Source: Pseudomonadota bacterium (GTDB taxonomy: Bacteria > Desulfobacterota > Desulfobulbia > Desulfobulbales > Desulfocapsaceae). Taken from it: a stretch of 64,000 nt of DNA. Below the pieces are notes generated by a model. It searched no databases and had not been told where the DNA came from. It worked only from the letters and a program-made list of their open reading frames with translations. The position numbers and the translations under genes are program-made. Of this stretch, positions 22,468 to 30,042 are shown in pieces. How positions within the stretch are numbered: position 1 is the stretch's first letter; each line of letters begins with the position of its first letter. Location of the stretch: the NCBI GenBank assembly GCA_023412495.1, contig JAEYNP010000114.1, positions 1 through 64,000 on the forward strand, in the 5' to 3' direction.

Positions 22468-23811
22468 CTACCAGATTTCATATTCCCCAGAGGTTGAGCA
22501 CTCGCATTCGGCATTAAGGAATTTTACCGAGTAGCCCGCTTCTTTCAGCATCTTGTAGCCGATTTCCCCACGCCCGCCCGTTTTGCAGTGGACGACTATG
22601 AATTTGTCGATGGGAATTTCGGCCATACGGCTTTTCATCTGTTCCAGCGGGATGTTGATCGCATTGGGAAAATGGCCGGACTCATATTCCACCGGAGTGC
22701 GGGCGTCGACAATAAAGATCAGATCGGACTGCAGCGACTTGGTGAAATCGGAGACGCTGATTTCTCCGGGACCGAGCTTCTTCTGCCACTTGATGGGGTT
22801 GTCCTCGGTAGCGACGGGGATGGACCCGCTTTGCAGCTGCTTCTCGGCCTTTGTCCAGATAGCCAGGGCATTGTGAAAGCCGGTGACATTCTTGTATCCC
22901 CAATCCGTCAAAATTGTCTTGGCCGCAGCTATATCGGCGTCCTTGTCGGAATAGAGGTAGATCGGCGCACCCTTGCCTTTCGGAAAGGCCTCCTCGGCAT
23001 CCTCCATCTCGTTCAAGGGGATGGAATAGGCCCGGGGAATGTATCCTTTCTCGGCCACGGCTTTGTCCCGCAGATCGATCAGGACGATATTGCCTTCGGC
23101 TATATAATCGATTGCGGGGGCAAGGTGTTTGCCGGCCTTTTTCCAGGCGGGAAGCCCGTCGACATAGACCAGCGGATTCTTGTGCCCCCATTTTTTCGCC
23201 AGACCGGCGGATTTGGGACTCATCGTTCAGGTGGAGCCGCCGCAGTAGAAGACGAGCTGTCTGTCCTGATACGGGGCCAGCAGCTTGGCCCCTTCCTCGC
23301 CCGCGGCCATGAGCTTGGCAAGAGGGATGGAAATCGCGCCGGGGATATGGCCCTCGTCGTACTTCGGCGCAGGGCGGGAGTCAACGATGATCGCCTTGCC
23401 TTCTCCTACAAGTTTGGCCAATGCTTCCGTTTTAATTTCCTCGACTCCTTCCGGCAACTTGATCAAATCCTTCTCGATCGAGGTGGCGATATTTTCACCT
23501 CCTGTCACTGTATATTTGGCGATTATGGCCTCGTCCTCCTTGAAGTCCGTCGCTTCTCCGCTGAAGGTGGTGGCATCTGTGAATTTCAGCAGGAAAAACT
23601 GACCATCGGCGGTGGCCAGGGCGATCGATTTGGCCTTCTGGGAGATATTGGAGATTTTTCCTTGGATAGTAGTCGTTTCCGCGGCTGCGGTGGTCTTTGC
23701 CGGCTCCGCTGCCAGAGCCGGCTTTGTGCCGGCTGGCAATGTCTCGCCCGGAATCCAAGCATTGGCGGCCAGCAGGGCGGCAAGACCGATTTTCAGGATT
23801 GTTTTTTTCAT
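22468..23811 (-). CDS. Probable selenoprotein: exported triple-rhodanese protein with in-frame UGA (Sec195)
   Basis: Read through one in-frame TGA (23229-23227), the frame encodes 447 aa. Order: signal peptide (KKTILKIGLAALLAANAW...), a small beta-rich domain (about 40-110), then three rhodanese domains. Domain 1 (about 110-230) spans the TGA: FYCGG-S-T-[UGA] then TMSPKSAGLAKKWG, so the fold is complete only if UGA is translated. Cys190 is the usual rhodanese position and Sec195 would be five residues on. Domain 2 lacks the cysteine (LYSDKDAD). Domain 3 has Cys409 in VVHCKTGGRGE. A bacterial SECIS-like hairpin lies 21 nt after UGA. GGAGGT precedes the ATG at 23811. Rhodanese-like sulfurtransferases are known among bacterial selenoproteins. 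A nonsense mutation splitting the gene is the alternative. Confidence 0.85.
23187..23217 (-). promoter_or_regulatory. SECIS-like hairpin directing UGA readthrough
   Basis: On the minus strand, 21 nt after the in-frame UGA, CGCC (23209-23206) pairs with GGCG (23200-23197) around the apical loop GGUCU. An outer CCCA/UGGG pairing (23217-23214 with 23190-23187) extends the stem across an A-rich internal loop. The GGUCU loop is the one found in the E. coli fdhF SECIS, where the G and U bind SelB. Position, loop and stem all fit a bacterial Sec insertion element. Confidence 0.75.
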
Positions 23812-24049
23812 GGATGACCTCCATTTTCGATTTTTCGGTGCCCAAACCAGACCCTTCAACCGGTGCAGGGACCTGTCTGAAGTGGTGAATATTCCACTAT
23901 AATGCAGCCTGCAGCGGTGATTCCGGGCAAGGTAAGATAAAGTAATTAATAATTTAATTATATTATTCTGGGGTGAAAATCAAGGGATTTGTCAACCGGG
24001 CAAAGAAAAGGGCGGAAAACCGACTGGGGAGGGAGGATGAATGGCAAGA

Positions 24050-24068
24050 GGGCGGAGAAATTCCGCCC
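24050..24068. other. Stem-loop downstream of the Rossmann-like gene
   Basis: GGGCGGA (24050-24056) pairs with TCCGCCC (24062-24068), just past the stop of the leftward gene at 24086. No clear U-run follows on the transcribed strand. Confidence 0.4.
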
Positions 24069-24085
24069 CCCAGCGATTGGAGACT

Positions 24086-24637
24086 TTACTTTTTCTCGCC
24101 AAACGAGACCTCGAATAGCTTTTCGATGGCCTCGCGTCCGGCATCGCTCAGGTAGCGGGTGCCGCTGCCGACGAAGGTGTCGTATTCGATGCGGGGAGAA
24201 TCCTCCTGCCAGCCGTTTTTCCAGGTGAACCACTTTTTCTGCGGCTGGTCGAATACATGCAGGGGACGATTGAACATCTTGGCGAGTTCCACCGCCCAGC
24301 CGGTACCGCCCTTCACCGAATTGTCCTCTTGGATGGTGCCGATGACAAAGACCTGATGGCCGCTGTTGACCATGTGGAAGATAGTCTGCAGGACTTTTCT
24401 GATCTTGTCCGTTTCATAATAGGTGCGGTTCAGCATGCGGGAGGCCAGTTCCATGCTGATATCACCCCGTTCGAGCTGCTCCTTGCCGAGAATGACCACA
24501 TTCTTGTCGCGGGTGAGCTTGTGGCCCTCGAAGGAGTAGACCACCTCCTTGACGCCCAGCTTTTCCGCGGTTTCACCGAAATATGCTTCGGCACCTTTGA
24601 GACCGCTGCTGAAAAGGGTGTAATCGGATAATTTCAT
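24086..24637 (-). CDS. Conserved-looking soluble protein, possible SLOG/Rossmann-like nucleotide-binding fold
   Basis: The 183-aa product has no signal peptide or membrane segment. The central stretch GHQVFVIGTIQEDNSVKGGTGWAVELAKMFNRPLHVFDQ alternates strand and helix with a glycine-rich KGGTGW turn. This is reminiscent of SLOG-superfamily proteins (YpsA, DprA-like) that bind nucleotides. It is followed by WFTW and FVGSGTRYLSDAGREAIE. The start at 24637 has GAGGAG eight bases upstream. It is isolated between the rhodanese selenoprotein and cmoB, with gaps on both sides. I do not recognise a named family and offer the fold only as a guess. Confidence 0.7.
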   Translation of the reverse strand: MKLSDYTLFSSGLKGAEAYFGETAEKLGVKEVVYSFEGHKLTRDKNVVILGKEQLERGDISMELASRMLNRTYYETDKIRKVLQTIFHMVNSGHQVFVIGTIQEDNSVKGGTGWAVELAKMFNRPLHVFDQPQKKWFTWKNGWQEDSPRIEYDTFVGSGTRYLSDAGREAIEKLFEVSFGEKK

Positions 24638-24746
24638 CGAATGACTCCTCATAAGAAAAACGATAGTTTAACATGGAAAATTTGCTTAAGTGTAATCCCA
24701 GTGATGCGGAAAGGCAATATCTCACAATTTTTTTGCCGCGATTGAA

Positions 24747-25709
24747 TCAGGCCTTCTTCTCCGCCCTGGCAAATATACGCCAGGGCGCCGGGTATCCTTC
24801 CACGGTCTGGGTCGGATCGTCTCCGTCAATATAATCGGCAAAGGATTCGAAGGTCATCCACGGGGTCTGACGCTGTTCCGAAGATGACATGGGATGGCTG
24901 CAGAAGAGATCGATGCCGACGTAGCCAGCCTTCTTCAGCCAGTTGGACAGGCATGCTCCGGTCGGCACGAAGTAGGTGCCGGGCACCTTGGCGTAGGTCT
25001 CGTCGGGAAAGAGGGCAACCGGCTGATCGCCGGGAATGGCCTGCGATTCGAGTATGAGGCTTCCGCCCGGTTTCAAGGCCGTGAGGATGTCCCGCAAAGT
25101 GTCGATGGGAGATGGGCGGTGGTAGATGACCCCCATCAGGAAGATCACATCGAAGCATTCCCGGAACAAAGGGAGGTGTTCGACGCCCAGAAGATCGACG
25201 TGCAGGAAAGGGTTTCGGGCCATCCCGTTCAGCGCCTGGAAACAGTAGTAGTGCTGTACGGAGGGTTCGAAACCCAGGACCAGCCGCGGGCGGGCGGCCG
25301 ACATGCGGAACATGTAGTAACCGTTGTTGCAGCCGATATCGGCGACGACCTTGCCGGCCAGGTCGGGGAGCGTCGGGAGGAGCCGCTGCCACTTCCGCTC
25401 GCTGCGCCACTCTGCGTCGATGTCGATGCCGAACACGGAGAAAGGTCCTTTGCGCCAGGGCATGAAGGCCCTGAGCTGTTCTTCGATCCTCAGGCGATCG
25501 TGGTCATCCACTTCGTCCGCCCGGCCGATGATCACCGTGTCCTTTGAGCAGTCGACATGGACCGCATTATACCGGGCCAGTTCCAAGGCCGGCCGGCGGT
25601 AGCGCAGGAAGCCCTTTTTGTCCTGATTGACCCAGGCCTGGAGTTTGCGGTGGGCAATGGCGATCGCGGTCGAATCCGCCGAGGCGGGAAGATGATCGAG
25701 ATAATGCAT
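24747..25709 (-). CDS. cmoB: tRNA U34 carboxymethyltransferase
   Basis: Transfers the carboxymethyl group of carboxy-SAM to 5-hydroxyuridine at tRNA position 34, giving cmo5U. The 320-aa length fits CmoB. The SAM motif is VADIGCNNGYYMFRM (about 123-137); FMPWRKGPF...WRSERKW before it and LMGVIYHRPSPIDTL (about 215) after it are characteristic. It follows cmoA by 9 bases, as in gammaproteobacteria where the pair was defined. The modification widens wobble decoding of four-codon boxes. Confidence 0.95.
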   Translation of the reverse strand: MHYLDHLPASADSTAIAIAHRKLQAWVNQDKKGFLRYRRPALELARYNAVHVDCSKDTVIIGRADEVDDHDRLRIEEQLRAFMPWRKGPFSVFGIDIDAEWRSERKWQRLLPTLPDLAGKVVADIGCNNGYYMFRMSAARPRLVLGFEPSVQHYYCFQALNGMARNPFLHVDLLGVEHLPLFRECFDVIFLMGVIYHRPSPIDTLRDILTALKPGGSLILESQAIPGDQPVALFPDETYAKVPGTYFVPTGACLSNWLKKAGYVGIDLFCSHPMSSSEQRQTPWMTFESFADYIDGDDPTQTVEGYPAPWRIFARAEKKA

Positions 25710-25718
25710 GACAGTGAA

Positions 25719-26456
25719 TCAGGATGGTTTTACCGCGACAAAAGAGGCGAAGTTGAACCAGCGGAAGTAGGTTTCGACCGGCGTGAAACCCGTGGTGCTC
25801 AGCATGGCGAGATTTTCCGCCACCGAGAACGGGATGAGGACATTTTCCAGGGCCTCGCGCTTCTTGGCGATTTCGAGCTCCGAGTATCCCCGCGCTATTT
25901 TGAAGCGATGGTAGATGTCGATGTAGTCCCGGTTGAGCCGGGGATCGTGGTTGATCACCTTTTCACTGACCAGGAGGATTCCGCCCGGCCTCAGGTTGTC
26001 GAAAACATTCTTGAGAAACGGTTCCCTCTGCAGGGGCCGGATAAACTGGAGGGTGTAGTTGAGAATCACTCCTCCGGCCCCCGGATGGTTGAAGGTGGTA
26101 ATGTCCTCGAAGGAAAAGGATGTCCGGTCCTGCTTGCGGTACAATTCCGCCTTGAGCCGGGCCTTGTCGAGCATTGCCTGCGAATTGTCGATACCAACGA
26201 AGGATAAATTTATATGCTGCAGCAGTCGGCTGAATTCGAGAAGGCTGGTGCCGTTGGCGCAGCCCAGATCGTAGACGGTATCGCCCGGGATCAGGAATTT
26301 GTCGAGCAGCCGCGCGGACGCCTCGATCACCTCCCGGTAGAAGGGGATGGATCGATCGAGCATGTCGTCGAAAACCTCGACCACCCGCTCATTGAAAACA
26401 AAGTCTTCGGGAATCGAATCGACCTGGAAGAGGGTATCTCTTTGGGCGTCGGTCAT
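25719..26456 (-). CDS. cmoA: Carboxy-S-adenosyl-L-methionine synthase
   Basis: Converts SAM and prephenate to carboxy-SAM, the donor used by CmoB. 245 aa. Characteristic stretches: FNERVVEVFDDMLDRSIPFYREV at the N-terminus, SAM motif VYDLGCANGTSL (about 61), GVILNYTLQFIRP (about 128), and SEKVINHDPRLN (about 163). It is the third gene of a tight leftward set: lipoprotein, ydbL-like, cmoA, cmoB. Confidence 0.95.
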   Translation of the reverse strand: MTDAQRDTLFQVDSIPEDFVFNERVVEVFDDMLDRSIPFYREVIEASARLLDKFLIPGDTVYDLGCANGTSLLEFSRLLQHINLSFVGIDNSQAMLDKARLKAELYRKQDRTSFSFEDITTFNHPGAGGVILNYTLQFIRPLQREPFLKNVFDNLRPGGILLVSEKVINHDPRLNRDYIDIYHRFKIARGYSELEIAKKREALENVLIPFSVAENLAMLSTTGFTPVETYFRWFNFASFVAVKPS

Positions 26457-26460
26457 TGTC

Positions 26461-26835
26461 TTATTTCCGATACCAGGTGTTGTCGGCTTTCTGCAGCCAT
26501 TGGCCGCTTGTCCCGTTTCCGGCGATCATTTCAGCCCGAATTTTTCCGACCAGGACGGTGTCCACTCCCTGACTCTTGCCGATGGCCTCGTATACCGCCA
26601 GGCGATCCCGGTTTTCTGCGTTCACCAGTGGCCGGTGTGTTTCGTCCGCGACCAGTAACTCCAGAAAACCCAGGTTATCTTCACCTGCCAGTCCGCTGTC
26701 CTTAAGGGCCTTGACTTCATGGCTGCGGGCTGCCATGTCGTCTCTGATTGATGCCGAATGGACGGTGGAGACAATGAACAAGGTGCAAGCAATAAACACA
26801 TACAGAAACGACATGAAAAAGATGTTTTTCGGCAT
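26461..26835 (-). CDS. YdbL-like (DUF1318) periplasmic protein
   Basis: A 124-aa exported protein with a signal peptide (IFFMSFLYVFIACTLFIVSTVHSA). The mature part shows the YdbL pattern: MAARSHEVKALKDSGLAGEDNLGFLEL, then a Val/Asn-rich stretch ending in ENRDRLAVYEAIGKSQG. AAGGAGTACC precedes the ATG. The cmoA gene starts 4 bases after its stop. In E. coli, ydbL sits beside ynbE (a small lipoprotein) and ydbH (an AsmA-like intermembrane protein) and YdbL is thought to modulate that system. Here a 63-aa lipoprotein lies 22 bases upstream, in the ynbE position, but no ydbH is in the window. Confidence 0.85.
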   Translation of the reverse strand: MPKNIFFMSFLYVFIACTLFIVSTVHSASIRDDMAARSHEVKALKDSGLAGEDNLGFLELLVADETHRPLVNAENRDRLAVYEAIGKSQGVDTVLVGKIRAEMIAGNGTSGQWLQKADNTWYRK

Positions 26836-26857
26836 GGTACTCCTTGTGAGGAATTTA

Positions 26858-27049
26858 CTATTCTTTCTGGGAATCTATGTCATCGAAGAAATCATGCAGG
26901 ACTGCCTCGACCTTCGCCCTGGTGCCGTCGGCGGAGTGAGCCTGTTCTCCGGAGAGTTGGCTGATATTTTGGTTATGGTTGTTACAAGCGGCGAGAGTCA
27001 GGAAAACGAAAACCGTGCAGGCGCCGGAAACAAGTCTTTGAGTCTGCAT
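26858..27049 (-). CDS. Small lipoprotein in the ynbE position, family not recognised
   Basis: The 63-aa product has a basic start, a hydrophobic stretch (ACTVFVFLTLAAC) and a lipobox LAAC with Cys at residue 22. The 41-residue mature part is Asn/His/Gln-rich at first, then helical and acidic (AKVEAVLHDFFDDIDSQKE). An ATG four codons upstream (27061) is also possible. It lies 22 bases before the YdbL-like gene. By size, lipidation and position it could be the local equivalent of E. coli YnbE, but sequence resemblance is weak. Confidence 0.6.
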   Translation of the reverse strand: MQTQRLVSGACTVFVFLTLAACNNHNQNISQLSGEQAHSADGTRAKVEAVLHDFFDDIDSQKE

Positions 27050-27061
27050 GTTGAGCCACAT

Positions 27062-27379
27062 TTTGTCAGGTGCCGGACTACATGGGATTACGCGTACTTC
27101 CGCGACCAGGTTGGGGGTGCAAGGTGAATATACCACTCTTGCAGGACCTGGAAAATAGAAAATTCCGGTCTTTGTGGCAGGAAGGTGCCATTTTGGGCGA
27201 TCCGCACGATCCAGCGGTCCGGCAAACCAAGGGAGGCGGGCCGGGCATGAAAAAATTGGCCTTGCCTTGCGCAGCGACTGCCAGTATAAACGTATGCCCA
27301 GAGACTTGGCCCTCATAGGGTGGAATTTATCGATCGGAGTTTTCGCCTTCGGTCGGAGAAGATAAAGAAACGGGTTCTT
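27062..27379. other. Divergent intergenic region with one promoter candidate
   Basis: This gap separates the leftward lipoprotein/ydbL/cmoAB unit from the rightward biotinyl-like gene. Apart from the promoter candidate at 27262-27290 I see no repeat, RNA gene or convincing reading frame. Confidence 0.5.
27262..27290 (+). promoter_or_regulatory. Candidate promoter of the biotinyl-like gene
   Basis: TTGCCT (27262-27267) and TATAAA (27285-27290) are spaced by 17 bases. The start codon of the biotinyl-like gene is 90 bases downstream of the -10. Confidence 0.5.
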
Positions 27380-28036
27380 ATGGCTAACGAAATAGATTTC
27401 GACGAGTTGTTGAGCAAATATAAATCGGATCCCTACGATTACGTGGATGTCCTGGCGGTTCACACCGGGCGGGTGTTGTTCAAGGTAGTCGAAGGTCAGG
27501 AGGTGTCGGTGGCCGCCGGCGAGTGGCTGCAGATCCCCGGTACGACTCTTTACGAGATCGACCGTGAGCGTAATCTGAAGGCGATTCCCGCGCAGACCAA
27601 TGGAATCGTCGACCAGATCAATAGTGAGTTGGACGGGCAGTTTGTCGAGGCCGGGGAGAAGCTCATGACGATCAAACACCCTCTCAAAAAGAAGGAGATC
27701 ATCGAGAACATCCTGAAAGAGGTGCTGTCCCTCTTCCACGCCCCGGAAACGGCCAAGTATTTTTTCGCCCTTGATATCCAGTCACGCATCGACAAAAAAA
27801 GCGCCAGGGAGGTCACCATCGATCCCGGCGATGAGATCCTGACCATGTCCCTCATGAAGCGGGATACGCCTATCTATTACAAGGGAGAGCGGGGCGTGAT
27901 CCACTCCGTTTACTTTAAGCCCGGGGTCTCGGTCGAGCAGGGAGCTCCGCTGATCGGCGTTTGCGCTCCGGAGAAACTGCCCCTGATCCAGAAGATCATC
28001 ACCCGCGTCAAGGCGGACTGGGACAGCGAACATTGA
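27380..28036 (+). CDS. Divergent biotinyl/lipoyl-domain protein
   Basis: The 218-aa soluble protein has two hammerhead-like segments. The first (about 20-105) contains VLAVHTGRVLFKVVEGQEV and IPAQTNGIVDQINSELDGQFVEAGEKLMTI. The second (about 150-198) reads EILTMSLMKRDTPIYYKGER then GVIHSVYFKPGVSVEQGAPLIGV, which aligns with biotinyl domains (E-A-M-K-M-E-T-P...G-V-V...G-x-x-V-x-x-G-x-x-L). The acceptor lysine position is kept but its surround is L-M-K-R instead of A-M-K-M. It is followed by a biotin-ligase-like gene, which suggests a substrate/ligase pair. Whether this lysine is modified, and with what, is not shown by sequence. A family A repeat begins within its stop codon. Confidence 0.75.
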   Translation: MANEIDFDELLSKYKSDPYDYVDVLAVHTGRVLFKVVEGQEVSVAAGEWLQIPGTTLYEIDRERNLKAIPAQTNGIVDQINSELDGQFVEAGEKLMTIKHPLKKKEIIENILKEVLSLFHAPETAKYFFALDIQSRIDKKSAREVTIDPGDEILTMSLMKRDTPIYYKGERGVIHSVYFKPGVSVEQGAPLIGVCAPEKLPLIQKIITRVKADWDSEH

Positions 28037-28193
28037 TGGACTTGTAAAAAGTCCGCTCTACTTCGTTGTAGGTCTGAAACGGCGCTTCGCTGTACCATAT
28101 GTACTACCAGAGCGCAGTTTCAGGCACTACCTCGTATATCGAACTTTTTCCAGAGTCCATCTCCACGGTTGGAGCACTTTTTACGGCTTTATC
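28035..28193. repeat. Dispersed repeat family A, copy 2 (full length)
   Basis: A 159-base element. The outer arms GATGGACTTGTAAAAAGTCC (28035-28054) and GGAGCACTTTTTACGGCTTT (from 28171) form an imperfect terminal inverted repeat around GTAAAAAGT/ACTTTTTAC. Inside, a second dyad pairs TCTGAAACGGCGCT with AGCGCAGTTTCAGG. It begins in the stop codon of the biotinyl-like gene and ends 13 bases before the ligase start, so it fills the space between two co-oriented genes. Confidence 0.9.
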
Positions 28194-28205
28194 TCCCAGG
28201 AAACT

Positions 28206-29129
28206 TTGAAGAACGTGGAAAACAAACCTACGCCGGAGATGGTCCTGCGCCATCTGCAGCGTGAGATGACAAGACCGAAGGCCGCTCGGCTCGATGCTGC
28301 GGCGGTTGTCCGCTACGGTTCGACAGTCGGCTCAGTGATCGAATGTCATGCCTCCCTGCCGAGGGCGATGGAGCATGCCCGCCGGCTCATTGCCGCTTCA
28401 GCCGCCTCAGGGAAATCCTTCGCCAGCGGCACGGTCATCCTGGCCGATACTATGACACATTGCCGGGGACGATTCGCCAGGACGTGGCATGCCCCACTGG
28501 GGGGCGTGTGGGGGTGCATGGCGTTTGCAAATACGCTTCTGCCCCGGTCGCGGAACTTCATCCCCCTGGCTGCCGGAGTAGCCTGCTGCCAGGCGGTGCG
28601 TGAATGCGGAGGGACGGGCAGCGTTATTCGCTGGGTCAACGATGTCCTGCATGACGGGAGAAAACTCGCCGGCTTTTTGGTGGAAGGGTATGTCGAACCC
28701 GTTCACGGGGAGGAGTTCGCCCTGATCGGCTTCGGCATCAATGTCAACAACACCTCCTTCCCCGCCGAACTTGCCGACACGGCGACGAGCCTCAGGCAAG
28801 TGCTTGGTAAAGAGACGGACCTCGTAGAATTCACCGCCATCTTTCTCGCGAGACTGGCCTGGAATTTCGGCATCCTCTCCTATGAAGAAGCGCGGGAACT
28901 GGGCGGGGAGCCGTTGTCCGGCCAAGACGGCCGGCATCTCCTGCTCGAAGAGTGGCTGGGGCTCTCCGACACCATCGGCCGGCGGGTCGTCTACGGCTTC
29001 GATGTGTTGACCGCTCCCCAATATCAGGCCGAAGTGCTGAGCATCGATTCCGACGGCGGCCTTTTTCTCCGTCTTGATGATGGCTTTGTAAGAGTCGAGC
29101 TGAGCGGAGAGGTTCGTTACCTGGATTAA
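28206..29129 (+). CDS. Biotin protein ligase (BirA/BPL)-like enzyme, divergent
   Basis: The 307-aa product matches the BPL catalytic fold: FASGTVILADTMTHCRGRFARTW (the ATP/biotin loop, normally GRGRxGRxW), PLAAGVACCQAV, IRWVNDVLHDGRKLAGFLVEG (normally KWPNDI...K..G.L.E), and FGINVNN. A C-terminal SH3-like cap (RRVVYGFDVLT...GLFLRLDDG) follows. BPLs activate biotin with ATP and attach it to the lysine of biotinyl domains. The substitutions Cys for Gly in the loop and R-W-V-N-D for K-W-P-N-D set it apart from standard BirA. There is no N-terminal repressor-type helix-turn-helix. The start is TTG with AGGAAAC upstream. Possible targets are the biotinyl-like protein just before it and the carboxylase subunit at 18655. 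Confidence 0.85.
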   Translation: MKNVENKPTPEMVLRHLQREMTRPKAARLDAAAVVRYGSTVGSVIECHASLPRAMEHARRLIAASAASGKSFASGTVILADTMTHCRGRFARTWHAPLGGVWGCMAFANTLLPRSRNFIPLAAGVACCQAVRECGGTGSVIRWVNDVLHDGRKLAGFLVEGYVEPVHGEEFALIGFGINVNNTSFPAELADTATSLRQVLGKETDLVEFTAIFLARLAWNFGILSYEEARELGGEPLSGQDGRHLLLEEWLGLSDTIGRRVVYGFDVLTAPQYQAEVLSIDSDGGLFLRLDDGFVRVELSGEVRYLD

Positions 29130-29133
29130 CCTC

Positions 29134-29230
29134 AGTACCTTAGAAATTTATTTCTTGTTGTTTTTGAAGAATGAATACCTTCTGCAGTGGGAAGGGATAA
29201 TACACTTGGGTCGCGGGCGGCTAGCCCGCA
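29134..29230 (-). repeat. Dispersed repeat family B, copy 2 (shortened)
   Basis: Read on the minus strand it follows copy 1 (16735-16872): hairpin GCGGGC-TAGCC-GCCCGC, the block ACCCAAGTGTATTATCCC then TTCCCACTGCAGAAGG, then AACAAGAAATAAATTTCT and AAGGTACT. The left arm of the 24-bp dyad is missing. It lies between the biotin ligase and recO genes, which converge. Confidence 0.8.
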
Positions 29231-29289
29231 TCAGAAAGTCATTTTCTGTTTTTCAAACGTTCTCCTGCGGTCCTCCCGCCTTTCTTGGG

Positions 29290-30042
29290 TCAGCCGCCTA
29301 TATATTTTTGCATCGTCTTCCATGAAATGATTTCCCTCTGAAAAAGTATCCTGCCGTACTGGTGGAGCAAATAAAGCGCTTCCGAGAGGACAGGACCGGT
29401 CAGTTTCAGGCGATGCAGGCGCTCCAGCGGGCAATCCTGCGCAGCCTTGAGAATCTTGATGGTGCCGTGGGATATTTCCCTGCCCCAGGACGCGGTGTCT
29501 CTGTTGCATGACGAGCAGGTGATCCGTCCATTGCCGGAGTGGAAGGTGTACTTTTTCCGTGACGTGACCGGGGTCCCGCAGACCATGCAGGCATTCAGAT
29601 CCGGGCGGTATCCGAGGTAATCGAAGTAGCGGATGAGAAAAAGGGCGAGGACGGCCCTGGGTTGGTTCCTGCGGTCGAGGTGATGCAAAGCCCAGAGAAC
29701 GAGGCGAAAGGTTTGTTCCTCGGGTTCGCCTTCGCTGACGCCGAGTCGAAGGAACTCGCCGACTATCGAGGCAAGCGCATACAGTTCCAGATCCCGGCGA
29801 ATATTGATAAAACTCGCAAAAAGATCGGCTTCGGCGAGAAATGCCAGGCTGCGGTTGTTTTTTTGGTTGTAGGAGATGTGAAGGAAGCTGAAGGGTTCCA
29901 GCTTGTTGACAAATCGTTTGAGACTCTTTTTGGCGTTTTTAGCGATCGCGGTGAGCTTGCCGACATCTCGACAGAAGAGTGTTACGATGACGTCCGCCTC
30001 GCCATGATCGCTGCAATCGAGGACAATGGCCTCGGTTTCCAT
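29290..30042 (-). CDS. recO: DNA repair protein RecO
   Basis: Recombination mediator that, with RecR, loads RecA on SSB-coated DNA. 250 aa. The N-terminal OB fold starts METEAIVLDCSDHGEADVIVTLFCRDVGKLTAIAKNAKKS. A helical domain follows, with a four-cysteine zinc site (CMVCG and CSSCN, about residues 150-180). I chose the ATG at 30042 because family proteins begin there; the frame is open further upstream and the local ribosome-binding site is weak. Confidence 0.93.
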   Translation of the reverse strand: METEAIVLDCSDHGEADVIVTLFCRDVGKLTAIAKNAKKSLKRFVNKLEPFSFLHISYNQKNNRSLAFLAEADLFASFINIRRDLELYALASIVGEFLRLGVSEGEPEEQTFRLVLWALHHLDRRNQPRAVLALFLIRYFDYLGYRPDLNACMVCGTPVTSRKKYTFHSGNGRITCSSCNRDTASWGREISHGTIKILKAAQDCPLERLHRLKLTGPVLSEALYLLHQYGRILFQREIISWKTMQKYIGG

